Positions 54,975 to 63,725 of a stretch of DNA of 64,000 bases are shown in pieces. The notes under the pieces were generated by a model. It was not told the DNA's origin and did not search any database. It worked only from the letters and a program-made list of their open reading frames with translations. Origin of the DNA: Planctomycetota bacterium. GTDB lineage: Bacteria > Planctomycetota > PUPC01 > JACPCR01. The position numbers and the translations under genes were made by a program. The first letter of the stretch is position 1. Each line of letters starts with the position of its first letter. The DNA lies in assembly GCA_027625095.1 (NCBI GenBank), contig JAQBXN010000034.1, positions 1 to 64,000 of the forward strand, written 5' to 3'.

Positions 54975-56582
54975 TCAGAGAATGCCCTGGCTGAAGTCGT
55001 CGTCATCGTCGGAAGCGGGCTCTGAACGCTCCTCGCCGCCGTCTTCCTCAGATGCGTATTCGGCAGCCGCTGGGTCTCTGTAAGATGACTCAGCTTCTTG
55101 GGACTCATCACTGCCTGCATCGTCTGAAGTGTCACCATCGTCAGAGTCATTATTGCCTTTTTCTTCATAGGCGTCGGAGTCTTTGGGACGAGTCGCCCCC
55201 CTCTTGGAGCCCGTATTTCCCATTTCCTCCTCGGTATCGTCCGCCTCGTCTCCTGCAAAGCCGTTAGCGAACCGATCCTGCTCCTGCTCTTCTACCTCCT
55301 GTGACTCTTGCGATGCCTTTGGTTCTTCAACACGGTCACCGCCGTCACGACGGTTGCCCCTGCGATCGTCGGTTCGGGCATCCCTGCCGCGACCGCGGCC
55401 GCGGCCGCGGCCACCGCTGCGACCCTTGTCTTCATTATCCTTTCGGACTTCATCTTTACCCTCAGGCCCACTTTCATCTCGACCGCGACCACCGCCGCCA
55501 CGACCACCACGATCGTCCCGGCGACCTTCACGGGCCGGGCCTTGTTCTTCCCTGCCTCTACCTCGGCCTCTTCCACCCCCCCGTTCATCCCTTCCTTCAT
55601 CCTTCTGGCTATCTCTATCGTTACGCCCACGGCTGCCACCGCGGCGGGTCTGGTCGTCGTTACGATCGTCGTTACTGCTACGGGGTGAATCACGATCGGG
55701 CTCCTTCGCTGAATCTCTGTCACCATCGTTGCCTCTACCACGCCCGCGGTTTCGTTCTTCATCCTCCCTGCCGCGACCACGTCCACGATCCTTGTCATCT
55801 CTGTCACTGCCTTGCTCGCGTCCGCGGCTGGGGCCACTGTCCAGATCGCGTCCGCGACTTGAGTCTCGATTTCGATCACGTCCGCGACCGGAGTCACTGG
55901 CTTGATCGCGTCCACGACCGGAGTCACTGTCTCGGTTCCTTCCACGTCCGGAATCCCTATCGCCACCACGTCCACGGCTGGAGTCACTGTCCCGATCGCG
56001 TCCTCTACCGCCCTCTCTATCTCCGCCACGGCCTCGGCCTCGATCACGGTCCCGTTCTCCGCTACGCCCCTGGCCTCCACGCCCTCTGTCATCATCGTCC
56101 TCGTCGTTCCGTCGTGAGCGGGTATCAACGTCGTCGTCGCTTTCGTCCTGAAAATCTCCGAGATAGGCGTCATCGTAAATTTCAGAAGGTGGGATGTATC
56201 CGGGTTGTTTCGACTTTTCGACTTCCTCTTCAAAAGCCTTGAGGACTTCTGCATGGATGATTTCACGGGTTTGGACATTTACCGGGTGCGCTATATCCGC
56301 GTGCAATTTAGGGCGGCCGCGTTCATCTCGGAATGCACGGTTATGGGGAAGGCGAGCGCCGCATTCGCAGCAGAAGCTGGCGCTGATTTCGCTTTTAGCG
56401 CGGCATTTGGGGCAATGGTCGCTCAGTTTGCGGCTTGGCATTGCCACAAACATTCCCTTAGTTCCCTTAATGATTTTCAGGTCGCGGATGACAAAGGCAT
56501 CGTCAATCGTGATGGTGCAGAACGCCTGCAGTTTGTCCCCGAGAAAATTTCTGAGTTTGACTCGAACTTCTGTGATTTCCAT
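54975..56582 (-). CDS. SpoVG-domain protein with inserted zinc ribbon and long Arg-Gly/Asp-rich disordered tail
   Basis: 535 residues. The N-terminus (EITEVRVKLRNF to EVLKAFEEE, about 1-122) is a SpoVG nucleic-acid-binding domain. Between MPSRK and DIAHP, a loop in ordinary SpoVG, a four-Cys zinc ribbon is inserted (CPKC and CCEC, about residues 58-75). From about 150 to 410 the chain is almost only Arg, Gly, Asp, Ser and Glu, with many RGRG, GGRG and RDRDS units, ending in an acidic tail (EPASDDDDDFSQGIL). RG-rich tails commonly bind RNA and drive condensation. It follows ispE by 24 bases. RNA binding is inferred, not shown. Confidence 0.85.
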   Translation of the reverse strand: MEITEVRVKLRNFLGDKLQAFCTITIDDAFVIRDLKIIKGTKGMFVAMPSRKLSDHCPKCRAKSEISASFCCECGARLPHNRAFRDERGRPKLHADIAHPVNVQTREIIHAEVLKAFEEEVEKSKQPGYIPPSEIYDDAYLGDFQDESDDDVDTRSRRNDEDDDDRGRGGQGRSGERDRDRGRGRGGDREGGRGRDRDSDSSRGRGGDRDSGRGRNRDSDSGRGRDQASDSGRGRDRNRDSSRGRDLDSGPSRGREQGSDRDDKDRGRGRGREDEERNRGRGRGNDGDRDSAKEPDRDSPRSSNDDRNDDQTRRGGSRGRNDRDSQKDEGRDERGGGRGRGRGREEQGPAREGRRDDRGGRGGGGRGRDESGPEGKDEVRKDNEDKGRSGGRGRGRGRGRDARTDDRRGNRRDGGDRVEEPKASQESQEVEEQEQDRFANGFAGDEADDTEEEMGNTGSKRGATRPKDSDAYEEKGNNDSDDGDTSDDAGSDESQEAESSYRDPAAAEYASEEDGGEERSEPASDDDDDFSQGIL

Positions 56583-56606
56583 GGCGTGTTTTCGGTAGGT
56601 GTATGA

Positions 56607-57500
56607 TCATAGTTGGCCGAGGTTGTCGGCGGATGCGGTTCTGTAGATACGGCCGAGGTTCAACTCGGCAATTGCTTTTTCCAACGATTCAGCGTCTTTC
56701 GAATTTGGACACAAAACATACATCGTCGAGCCGCTACCACTCATAAGAGTCCTTCCTGGTGCGAGGGCTTCCAACTGGCTCTTGATCTTGCCCAAATCCG
56801 GATTCAAAGAGAATGCAGGGCTTTCAAGCCTATTGAAAAGACTGCCGCAAATTGCACTGAAATCCCTGTTCTCTAACGCTTTGAGCAGGATGTTAACATC
56901 TTCAATTTTATTGTTCAACGAATGCGAAATCTGACGGAATACAGCGGCGGTAGCAACTCCAAAGGGGGGCATCACCAGGACGTAATGAAACGGATTTTGC
57001 GGAGGTAGCGGTTGAACCTTCTCACCACGTCCAGTGCACAGACATGTGCCTTCCTCGAGAAAGAAGTTGATATCCGACCCGATCAAGGCCGCTACCTGAT
57101 GAAGGTTCGTTGATTCAAGGCCCAGATCCCAAATCTTGTTCAAACCGATAAGCGCTGCTGCGGCATTGCCACTTCCGCCCCCTATGCCCCCGCCAACCGG
57201 AGAGAATTTTCGGAGTGACATCGAGGCGCCAACTGTATGGCCGGTAAGTTTTCTTAACTCGTTTGCTGCCCGGACAACAAGATTAGAGGTATCGGAGGGC
57301 ACACCCGGATGATCGCAATGAAAGTGGATCTGTTTATCCGACGAAGGCTGGATCTCAAGTTCGTCACAGAGGTCGATAGCCTGCATGACGGTCTCGAGCT
57401 CATGGTAACCATCTTTACGCTTGCCCTTGATTTCGAGAAACAGGTTTATTTTTGTGGGGCTCCATATGACCAGCCCGTCGCCGCAAGATTCAATTCGCAT
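56607..57500 (-). CDS. ispE: 4-diphosphocytidyl-2-C-methyl-D-erythritol kinase
   Basis: GHMP kinase (297 residues) of the MEP isoprenoid pathway. The substrate motif is SPTKINLFLEIKGKRKDGYHEL with the catalytic Lys and His, the ATP loop is PVGGGIGGGSGNAAAAL, and MSGSGSTMYVL is the third motif. The start lies four bases after the dacB-like stop, and the SpoVG-domain gene follows. Confidence 0.96.
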   Translation of the reverse strand: MRIESCGDGLVIWSPTKINLFLEIKGKRKDGYHELETVMQAIDLCDELEIQPSSDKQIHFHCDHPGVPSDTSNLVVRAANELRKLTGHTVGASMSLRKFSPVGGGIGGGSGNAAAALIGLNKIWDLGLESTNLHQVAALIGSDINFFLEEGTCLCTGRGEKVQPLPPQNPFHYVLVMPPFGVATAAVFRQISHSLNNKIEDVNILLKALENRDFSAICGSLFNRLESPAFSLNPDLGKIKSQLEALAPGRTLMSGSGSTMYVLCPNSKDAESLEKAIAELNLGRIYRTASADNLGQL

Positions 57501-57503
57501 GAG

Positions 57504-58958
57504 CTACTCCCCGGCATATGCCGCTTCGCATATCTGTTCCTGAACACTTTTCATCACCGCGTTCGAGCCTCTGAAATTGTTGAACAAGATAGAAAACACG
57601 AACTCCTCACCTGCTTGGGCGGACATGTAACCGGATAGTGTGGACACCTTGTTAAGGTACCCCGTCTTTGCGAAGAGCTTCCCTTTGAGAGGTGATGTTC
57701 CGAATCGTTCGGAGAGCGTGCCATCGACCCCAGCAATTGCAAGAGTACCCCTGAATGCTCCGCCAATCGGCTGTTTGTGGAGCCAGAACAGCCATTGAGT
57801 CATTTGATCCGGAGACATCAGATTGCCGCGGGCAAGACCAGATCCGTCCAACAGCTCGATTCCATCGTTGACACCAGCTTCCTTGAGCACGGCAGTTACA
57901 GCACTCAAGCCGTTGGTGCGTGTGCCATGGCCGTGAACGTGTCTGCCAAGAGCTTTCAACAAGACTTCTGCGAAGAGGTTTTGACTGCGCTTGTTTGTGA
58001 TTCGAAGCGTATCCAGGAGAGGCGATGTGAAGGATTCGACACTCCGTCCGCCTCGGAGGGGATCGAGTGGCTTATCCGTCAGCACCGGTTTACCTGTAAT
58101 CTCGATTCCCTTCCGGACGAGAGTCTCGTGAAGAACATGAACAAAAAACAAGGAAGGATTGTGAACCGTAATTGGCTCAGTGAAAGGCAAACCACCAGCA
58201 GGATGAGAGCCCCCCACTGTCACTCTATTGGAATTTTTCGGCCGGTTGAACCAGATGGCGGAGCGTGAGACCGCTCCCTTCGTCTTACTGATGTTCCTGG
58301 TCATCTGATAACTTGTGGCCGGACTCGTAATCACCTGCAGGGAGTGGCCGATTTTTGTTCCAGGCCGGACAGTGTAATCGATGCAATTGTCATTGAATGT
58401 GAGAGCTGAAACCTGTGCGCAATACCAGGATGTCAGTTGCTCCTCAGGCCAATTTGGGTTGCTCCATTCGCGGTCGAACGCCGTATCGTCACCAATGAGG
58501 TTGCCCTCGATCTTCTTCACGCCCTTTTTACGGAGAATGTCTGCCCAGCGTTCGAAGATGGCAGTTGGACTGGATTCGAAGCGTCCCGAGATGTTTGGGT
58601 CACCGCTGCCCTGGACGATGAGGTCGCCCTTCAGCACACCGCCGGCTTCGATGCTCCCATCAGTCCAGACGAGTGTCGGGAATTGGTATTCCTTGCCGAG
58701 GATTACGAGGGCCACACCCGTGGTGATGAGTTTGGTGTTGGAGGCAAGGATGAGCTTAGAGCTCGGATTTACGTCCAGGACGGTTTTGCCATCCGACAGT
58801 CTGACGAAACGGATCCCGACGGATGCGTCGGCCAACTGAGGTATGGAGATGAGTTGCTCCACTTTGCTTTGCAGCGTGTTCAAATCTTCAGCGGGACATC
58901 GGGTGAACGGAAAGTTCAAGCAAGACAGGAGCAAGCAAAAAAGGCAGTCGATTCGCAT
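57504..58958 (-). CDS. dacB: D-alanyl-D-alanine carboxypeptidase/endopeptidase (PBP4 class)
   Basis: A class C penicillin-binding protein that trims peptidoglycan cross-links. ATG 58958 gives a signal peptide (MRIDCLFCLLLSCLNFPF). The active-site triad of motifs is complete: SNTKL (Ser-x-x-Lys), SQN (Ser-x-Asn) and KTG (AKTGYLNK). The long insertion between the first two motifs is usual for PBP4. Length is 484 residues. The gene precedes ispE with a four-base gap. Confidence 0.93.
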   Translation of the reverse strand: MRIDCLFCLLLSCLNFPFTRCPAEDLNTLQSKVEQLISIPQLADASVGIRFVRLSDGKTVLDVNPSSKLILASNTKLITTGVALVILGKEYQFPTLVWTDGSIEAGGVLKGDLIVQGSGDPNISGRFESSPTAIFERWADILRKKGVKKIEGNLIGDDTAFDREWSNPNWPEEQLTSWYCAQVSALTFNDNCIDYTVRPGTKIGHSLQVITSPATSYQMTRNISKTKGAVSRSAIWFNRPKNSNRVTVGGSHPAGGLPFTEPITVHNPSLFFVHVLHETLVRKGIEITGKPVLTDKPLDPLRGGRSVESFTSPLLDTLRITNKRSQNLFAEVLLKALGRHVHGHGTRTNGLSAVTAVLKEAGVNDGIELLDGSGLARGNLMSPDQMTQWLFWLHKQPIGGAFRGTLAIAGVDGTLSERFGTSPLKGKLFAKTGYLNKVSTLSGYMSAQAGEEFVFSILFNNFRGSNAVMKSVQEQICEAAYAGE

Positions 58959-59126
58959 TTCATAAGTGATTTTCAGACACAGACTGGTGTGAGTATCTGA
59001 GGAATGACGTTCAAACTCCAAGAGGTGTTACCTTTGGAGTGCTGCGGCTTGTCCCAGCTTTCGTTTAAGGATGAGGCTAAGAAAGAGAAACCGATGAAGA
59101 GTCACCCCTCTACCGAAGAGATATTG

Positions 59127-59627
59127 CTACCGGCGTCGCTTGTAAATCCTCAGCTTAAATGTCTCGTACGAGATCGTGGCTTCACGCTCGAAATCCTCCA
59201 GCCCTTCGGCTGGGTAATACGTGTCGCATCCGTAGGCATCGGGCAGAAAACTGATGTAAAGAAAAGCAGCAGATGATAAGGAAGTTCGGTAGAGCTGCTC
59301 ACCTCCGATGATGAAGATTTGGTCACTGGGATAGGGCGTACCCGGATTCAGCGCGGATTCCAGTGAATCACACACGGTGACGCCTTCTCCTTCTGTCAAA
59401 GTCCGGCTGACGACTACATTCGTTCGGCCTTTGAGCATCTTGGCCTTCTTGCCACCCCCGGCATCCACCTCTCTTAGGCTCTCCCAGGTTTTGCGCCCCA
59501 TCACCACAACATGTCCTGTCGTAAGTGTGCGAAAGAGTCGCATCTCTTCCTTATTCTGCCAGGGCAGTTTGCCTTCCTTGCCGATCCCGAATTCAGAGTC
59601 AACGCAAACGATGTGGGCGATGTTCAT
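59127..59627 (-). CDS. folA: Dihydrofolate reductase
   Basis: Reduces dihydrofolate with NADPH. A 166-residue chain with GIGKEGKLPWQNKEEMRLF (Trp and substrate pocket), GRKTWESL and FIIGGEQLY. The family's active-site acid lies in the helix NKEEM. It follows thyA on the same strand, pairing dTMP synthesis with folate recycling. Confidence 0.95.
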   Translation of the reverse strand: MNIAHIVCVDSEFGIGKEGKLPWQNKEEMRLFRTLTTGHVVVMGRKTWESLREVDAGGGKKAKMLKGRTNVVVSRTLTEGEGVTVCDSLESALNPGTPYPSDQIFIIGGEQLYRTSLSSAAFLYISFLPDAYGCDTYYPAEGLEDFEREATISYETFKLRIYKRRR

Positions 59628-59674
59628 GGCACAGAAATGACGAATCGAGAGTGCAGCAACCTTCGACCCTGACT

Positions 59675-60499
59675 TTATACAGCCACCGGGGCTTTGATGG
59701 ACGGATGAGCCTGATAATTGTTCAAATTAGTGTCCCCATATTCCCAATCAAATAACGAAGTGAACTGGCGCGTCTCCACCTGCGGCAAAGCGAATGGCTG
59801 ACGTAACAGTTGTTCTTTCACCGCGTCTGCATGGTTTTCATAGATGTGACAGTCGGAAAGAAATCCAGTCACGACTCCTTCCTTCAGCCCTGACTCTTTG
59901 CACAACAGATGCAGCAGCAGAGCATAGCTGGCGAGGTTGAAGGGAATACCGAGAAACATATCGCAGGAACGCTGAAACCAGCTCAAGCTGAGCACTCCGT
60001 TGATGTGTGTCAGATGCCAGAGCACATGACATGGAGGGAGAGCCATCTGATGTAATTGCTGAGGATTCCAGGCACAACAGAGCATACGTCGGTCATTCGG
60101 GTTGGTGTCGAGCATATCGAGAATATTCCGAACCTGGTCGATTCCATCCGGCTCCTGGCCTTTATATTTTTCGTTGAAGCGTCGCCATTGATAGCCATAG
60201 ATGGGGCCGAGATCACCGTCATCGTCATTAGTTGGATTCGACCATGAGTCCCAAATGTGGCAGCCCCGGTCAATAAGCCATTTCTTGTCAGTCATGCCCT
60301 TGAGAAAGAATTCAAGCTCGACCCGCAGCGTTTTCCATGCGATTCGCTTGGTGGTCAAAATCGGAAAACCTTCGCTCATATCATGCTGCAACATCATATG
60401 AGGGACAGTCAGCGCACCCACTCCCGTCCTGTTCTCCTTAAGCACCCCTTCATCGAGGATGTGTTGCACTAATTTCAGGTACTCGGTTTCGCCGTTCAT
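59675..60499 (-). CDS. thyA: Thymidylate synthase
   Basis: Methylates dUMP using methylene-tetrahydrofolate. The 274-residue protein has the nucleophilic Cys in ALPPCHVLW, followed by SWFQRSCDMFLGIPFN, and the Arg-rich phosphate site DRGCHIWDSW upstream. It is the classical ThyA, not the flavin-dependent ThyX. A 47-base gap separates it from folA. Confidence 0.97.
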   Translation of the reverse strand: MNGETEYLKLVQHILDEGVLKENRTGVGALTVPHMMLQHDMSEGFPILTTKRIAWKTLRVELEFFLKGMTDKKWLIDRGCHIWDSWSNPTNDDDGDLGPIYGYQWRRFNEKYKGQEPDGIDQVRNILDMLDTNPNDRRMLCCAWNPQQLHQMALPPCHVLWHLTHINGVLSLSWFQRSCDMFLGIPFNLASYALLLHLLCKESGLKEGVVTGFLSDCHIYENHADAVKEQLLRQPFALPQVETRQFTSLFDWEYGDTNLNNYQAHPSIKAPVAV

Positions 60500-60687
60500 T
60501 ACGGGTCAAGGCTCGATTGTGGCTGGCCATCAGGCCAGAAGTAAGGCCGGAATCAATTTCATTCCTTATAAGTAGTTCTATTCTCCATCGCCAGCCGGTC
60601 ACATTGCCCCCACCAGTCTGCTCGCCTATGATCCCCGGCAAAGAGCGTCAGTCCATCCAACCCATAATAAACCACTCTGATCCAGAT

Positions 60688-61524
60688 ATGCCTGATGATG
60701 ACACTACCGCCCGCGAGAGTCTTAAGAAGCCAAAGGTCACCACACTGCGTCTGCAGGAGATGAAACGGGCCGGTGAAAAAATCTCCGCGCTTACCGCCTA
60801 CGATTTTTTGACCGCCCAACTCCTGGACAAAGCCGGGATCGATCTCATCCTTGTAGGCGATTCTGCAAGCATGGTTTTCGCCGGCCACGACACCACGCTG
60901 CCCATGACCATGCACGACATGATTTACCACGCTAAGGTCGTCAAACGCGCGGTCCGCCGCGCATTGGTCGTGGTCGACATGCCGTTCATGTCGTATCACC
61001 AGGGCGAAGATCAAGCCTTGGCAAACGCCGGCAGACTGATGCAGGATGGGCGGGCTGAAGCAGTCAAACTCGAGGGAGGCAAATCCATTTCACGTGTTGT
61101 CGAACGTATAGTCGATGCCGGTATACCTGTGCTGGGGCATGTAGGTCTGTGCCCCCAATCCATTCATCTGTATGGTACCTACAAGGAACGCGGCACCACT
61201 AATAAGGAGGCCGAAGAAATCTTTGAAAACGCCAAAATCATGCAAGATTCTGGCGCTTTCGGCGTTGTCATAGAAAAAGTGCCCGCCTCCCTCGCCAAAC
61301 GCCTGACCGATTTTCTCTTCATCCCCACTATCGGTATCGGGGCTGGCCCTGACTGCGATGGACAAATACTGGTGACACCGGACATGCTTGGTATCTACAC
61401 CAAATTCCGCCCCCGCTTCGTGCGCCTCTACGCGGAACTCGGCAGAGCGATGCATGACGCATTCGAGAGCTACAGCAAAGACGTCAAGGAACTGAACTTT
61501 CCAACGAAGGAAGAAAGCTACTGA
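60688..61524 (+). CDS. panB: 3-methyl-2-oxobutanoate hydroxymethyltransferase
   Basis: First committed step to pantothenate and coenzyme A. The 278-residue TIM barrel has ALTAYDFLTAQLLDKAG, LVGDSASMVFAGHDTTL with metal-binding Asp, VKLEGG and GHVGLCPQSI. ATG 60688 is chosen because similarity starts shortly after; the longer open frame upstream is noncoding in appearance. It is on the plus strand, convergent with bioF, 18 bases apart. Confidence 0.96.
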   Translation: MPDDDTTARESLKKPKVTTLRLQEMKRAGEKISALTAYDFLTAQLLDKAGIDLILVGDSASMVFAGHDTTLPMTMHDMIYHAKVVKRAVRRALVVVDMPFMSYHQGEDQALANAGRLMQDGRAEAVKLEGGKSISRVVERIVDAGIPVLGHVGLCPQSIHLYGTYKERGTTNKEAEEIFENAKIMQDSGAFGVVIEKVPASLAKRLTDFLFIPTIGIGAGPDCDGQILVTPDMLGIYTKFRPRFVRLYAELGRAMHDAFESYSKDVKELNFPTKEESY

Positions 61525-61542
61525 GCATGCTGGCCTGGAAAG

Positions 61543-62724
61543 TCAACAGACCTTCTCAATGGAAGCGGCTGCATCTGACAACTGATCCTTCGTGTGCGTG
61601 GCCATCACACTGATTCTCAGTCGGCTCGTGCCATTCGGGACCGTCGGCGGCCTGATCGCTGGAATGAGAATACCGGCTTTCAGCAGCTCTCCAGCCACTC
61701 TTAACGCCTCTTCTGCCTCCCCAATAATGATCGGAATGATCGGGGTCACGATCCCGGCCTCCTCTCCCCTCCCCGTCCCGCCCGCATCCATCCCGATGGC
61801 TCTTGACAGACATTGTCGAAAATAACGGGCGTTCTCCGCAAGACGATGCCGCCACTGTGGCTCACTTTGGATAATGTCGAACGCGGCTATGGCCGAAGCA
61901 CAAATTGCAGGCGGAATCCCGGTTGTAAAGATGAAAGTGCGTGCGCTATTTCGAAGGAGGTCAATCAAATCTCTGCTCCCGACGACAAAACCTCCCAGGC
62001 AGCCCACCGCCTTGCTGAGAGTGCCCACACGCACATCGACCCTGTCCTCAACATGAAAAGCTTCACAAACGCCTCTTCCTGAATCGCCAACAACACCTGT
62101 GGCGTGCGCCTCATCGACCAGTGTGATCGCGGCATAACGCTCCGCCAGTTCCACCAGGCCATTCATGTCAGCAACATCTCCGTCCATACTGAAGAGACTG
62201 TCCGTCACGATCATCCTTCTACGGAAATTCGATGCCCGCTTCAGCGAGTCTTCAAGACTGACAAGGTCGAGATGCCTATATGCACGAAAGGTCGCCCCAG
62301 ACAATCGGCAACCATCTATAAGGCTTGCATGATTCAGTCGATCGCCAAAGACAATATCATCCTTACCGATCAATGAGGTAATCGCGCCCAGATTTGCCAT
62401 ATATCCCGTTGGAAAAACCAGGGCCGCTTCCGTCCCTTCGAATTCAGCAATTCTTCTTTCGAGTTCTTCATGCAAGCTCATGTTGCCAGTCACAAGCCGA
62501 GAGGCCCCGGCCCCACTGCCAAACTCACGAAGAGCCACCGACGCCGCATCCGCAAGTTCCGGTCGTCCGGCCAGCCCGAGATAATTGTTGGAGCAGAGAT
62601 TCAGAACCTCGCCATCGCTCGTCTGAAGAACGGCAGACTGTGGCCCTTCGATCCTTCGAAATTCTCGAAAGAGATTCGACTGTTTTAAACGCGCCAGTTC
62701 GTCAGCAATGAACTCTAGAGCCAT
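61543..62724 (-). CDS. bioF: 8-amino-7-oxononanoate synthase-type alpha-oxoamine synthase
   Basis: PLP enzyme (393 residues) joining an acyl-CoA or acyl-ACP with an amino acid. It shows LNLCSNNYLGLAG, the substrate loop FGDRLNHASLIDG, VDEAHATGVVG and the PLP Lys in GTLSKAVGCLGG. The C-terminal PAIRPPTVPNGTSRLRIS is the BioF form, favouring biotin synthesis over 2-amino-3-ketobutyrate ligase. No other bio gene is present. It is divergent from the Fur-family gene with a shared 98-base promoter region. Confidence 0.9.
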   Translation of the reverse strand: MALEFIADELARLKQSNLFREFRRIEGPQSAVLQTSDGEVLNLCSNNYLGLAGRPELADAASVALREFGSGAGASRLVTGNMSLHEELERRIAEFEGTEAALVFPTGYMANLGAITSLIGKDDIVFGDRLNHASLIDGCRLSGATFRAYRHLDLVSLEDSLKRASNFRRRMIVTDSLFSMDGDVADMNGLVELAERYAAITLVDEAHATGVVGDSGRGVCEAFHVEDRVDVRVGTLSKAVGCLGGFVVGSRDLIDLLRNSARTFIFTTGIPPAICASAIAAFDIIQSEPQWRHRLAENARYFRQCLSRAIGMDAGGTGRGEEAGIVTPIIPIIIGEAEEALRVAGELLKAGILIPAIRPPTVPNGTSRLRISVMATHTKDQLSDAAASIEKVC

Positions 62725-62822
62725 AAAATTAGATTCACCGTGAAAGGCGCTATGATTGAATGAAATCGACACGTTTGCTAACGTCCCGAAGCAGTTTTCG
62801 AAACTTAGAGAATGCAGACCAG

Positions 62823-63257
62823 ATGGCCACAGAATTAGAAATCTTCAGACAATTCCTGAAAGGAAAGCAGCTCAAAGTCACGCCCGAGCGCGAAGCGATA
62901 TTGCGACTTGTTTTCGGCACGCACGAACACTTTGATGCTGAAGAGCTCCTCCTGGACGCCCGTGGCACAGGCCAGCGGGTATCCAAAGCCACCATTTACC
63001 GCACTCTCGATCTCCTGGTGGAAAGCGGCCTCCTCACCAAACATATCTTCAACGGCAGGCACTCCCGCTACGAGCACATTTACGGTCACAAAAACCATGA
63101 ACACATGTTCTGTGTCTCCTGTCATCGTATCTTCGAGTTCACGGTTCCGGACCTGGATCGCATCCAGGATGAAATCGCCGTCCGTTTCAACTTCCGCCCT
63201 CTTGAACGATCGTTGCAGATCTCCGGGTATTGCTCACGATGCACCCCCGTGGAGTAG
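62823..63257 (+). CDS. Fur-family metalloregulator
   Basis: A 144-residue regulator from ATG 62823. The winged helix (about 10-85, KVTPEREAILRLVF and VSKATIYRTLDLLVESGLL) is followed by the dimer domain with regulatory metal ligands in YEHIYGHKNHEHMFCVSCH, CVSC and the C-terminal CSRC pair for structural zinc. Fur, Zur and PerR cannot be separated reliably here. It faces bioF across a 98-base gap and could control it or itself. Confidence 0.93.
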   Translation: MATELEIFRQFLKGKQLKVTPEREAILRLVFGTHEHFDAEELLLDARGTGQRVSKATIYRTLDLLVESGLLTKHIFNGRHSRYEHIYGHKNHEHMFCVSCHRIFEFTVPDLDRIQDEIAVRFNFRPLERSLQISGYCSRCTPVE

Positions 63258-63326
63258 CCACCCACACTACCGAATACGTTTGAAACGGATCACCCGATTG
63301 CTATACTCCGCCGCCTTAACACCAGA

Positions 63327-63402
63327 GGGGGATTAGCTCAGCTGGTAGAGCGTTTGGCTGGCAGCCAAAAGGTCAGGAGTTCGATCCTCCTATCCTCCAC
63401 CA
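63327..63402 (+). tRNA. tRNA-Ala (GGC)
   Basis: A 76-base cloverleaf with encoded CCA. Acceptor GGGGGAT/ATCCTCC (one G-U pair), D-arm AGCTCAGCTGGTAGAGC, anticodon stem TTTGG/CCAAA around GGC, and T-loop TTCGATC. Confidence 0.97.
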
Positions 63403-63441
63403 CATATCCGCAAGAGGCGAAAATAGTCCCTTCGCCCGTTG

Positions 63442-63485
63442 AAACCCGTGTCGCGTATATTTCGCGATTTACGGGTTTTTCTTTT
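63442..63485 (+). terminator. Terminator after tRNA-Ala
   Basis: AAACCCGT (63442-63449) and ACGGGTTT (63471-63478) pair, with an inner CGCG/CGCG stem; TTTTTCTTTT follows. It is about 40 bases after the tRNA. Confidence 0.85.
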
Positions 63486-63725
63486 GTCCCGGCGGTTTTC
63501 AACTAACCAACATCCACGGCAACCGCCGCCTTCCAGTTGTCAGTCCCCTTTGGCTGATGTCCAACCATCGGCAGTGACCAATCTACGCCATGTCGGCGCC
63601 GAGCATGGCTGCAAGAGTCGAAAAAGACCAGCATCTCAAGGACAGAGGAACGCAGATATTCAGCACTGTTGTCGTTCTGTCAGACATCCACTGGCTATCC
63701 ATAGTTTGGAGAGACATGCCATCAA
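63486..63725. other. Intergenic region without a recognised gene
   Basis: Between the tRNA-Ala terminator and the CBS-domain gene. A GGCGGTT/AACCGCC inverted repeat (63491-63497 and 63521-63527) is the only structure seen. Short open frames here look like chance. Confidence 0.4.

Noticed and set aside
55183-56242. Long plus-strand open frames opposite the SpoVG-domain gene
   Set aside because: They arise from the low-complexity Arg/Gly/Asp codons of the minus-strand gene and encode only Ser/Pro/Arg or His-rich nonsense.
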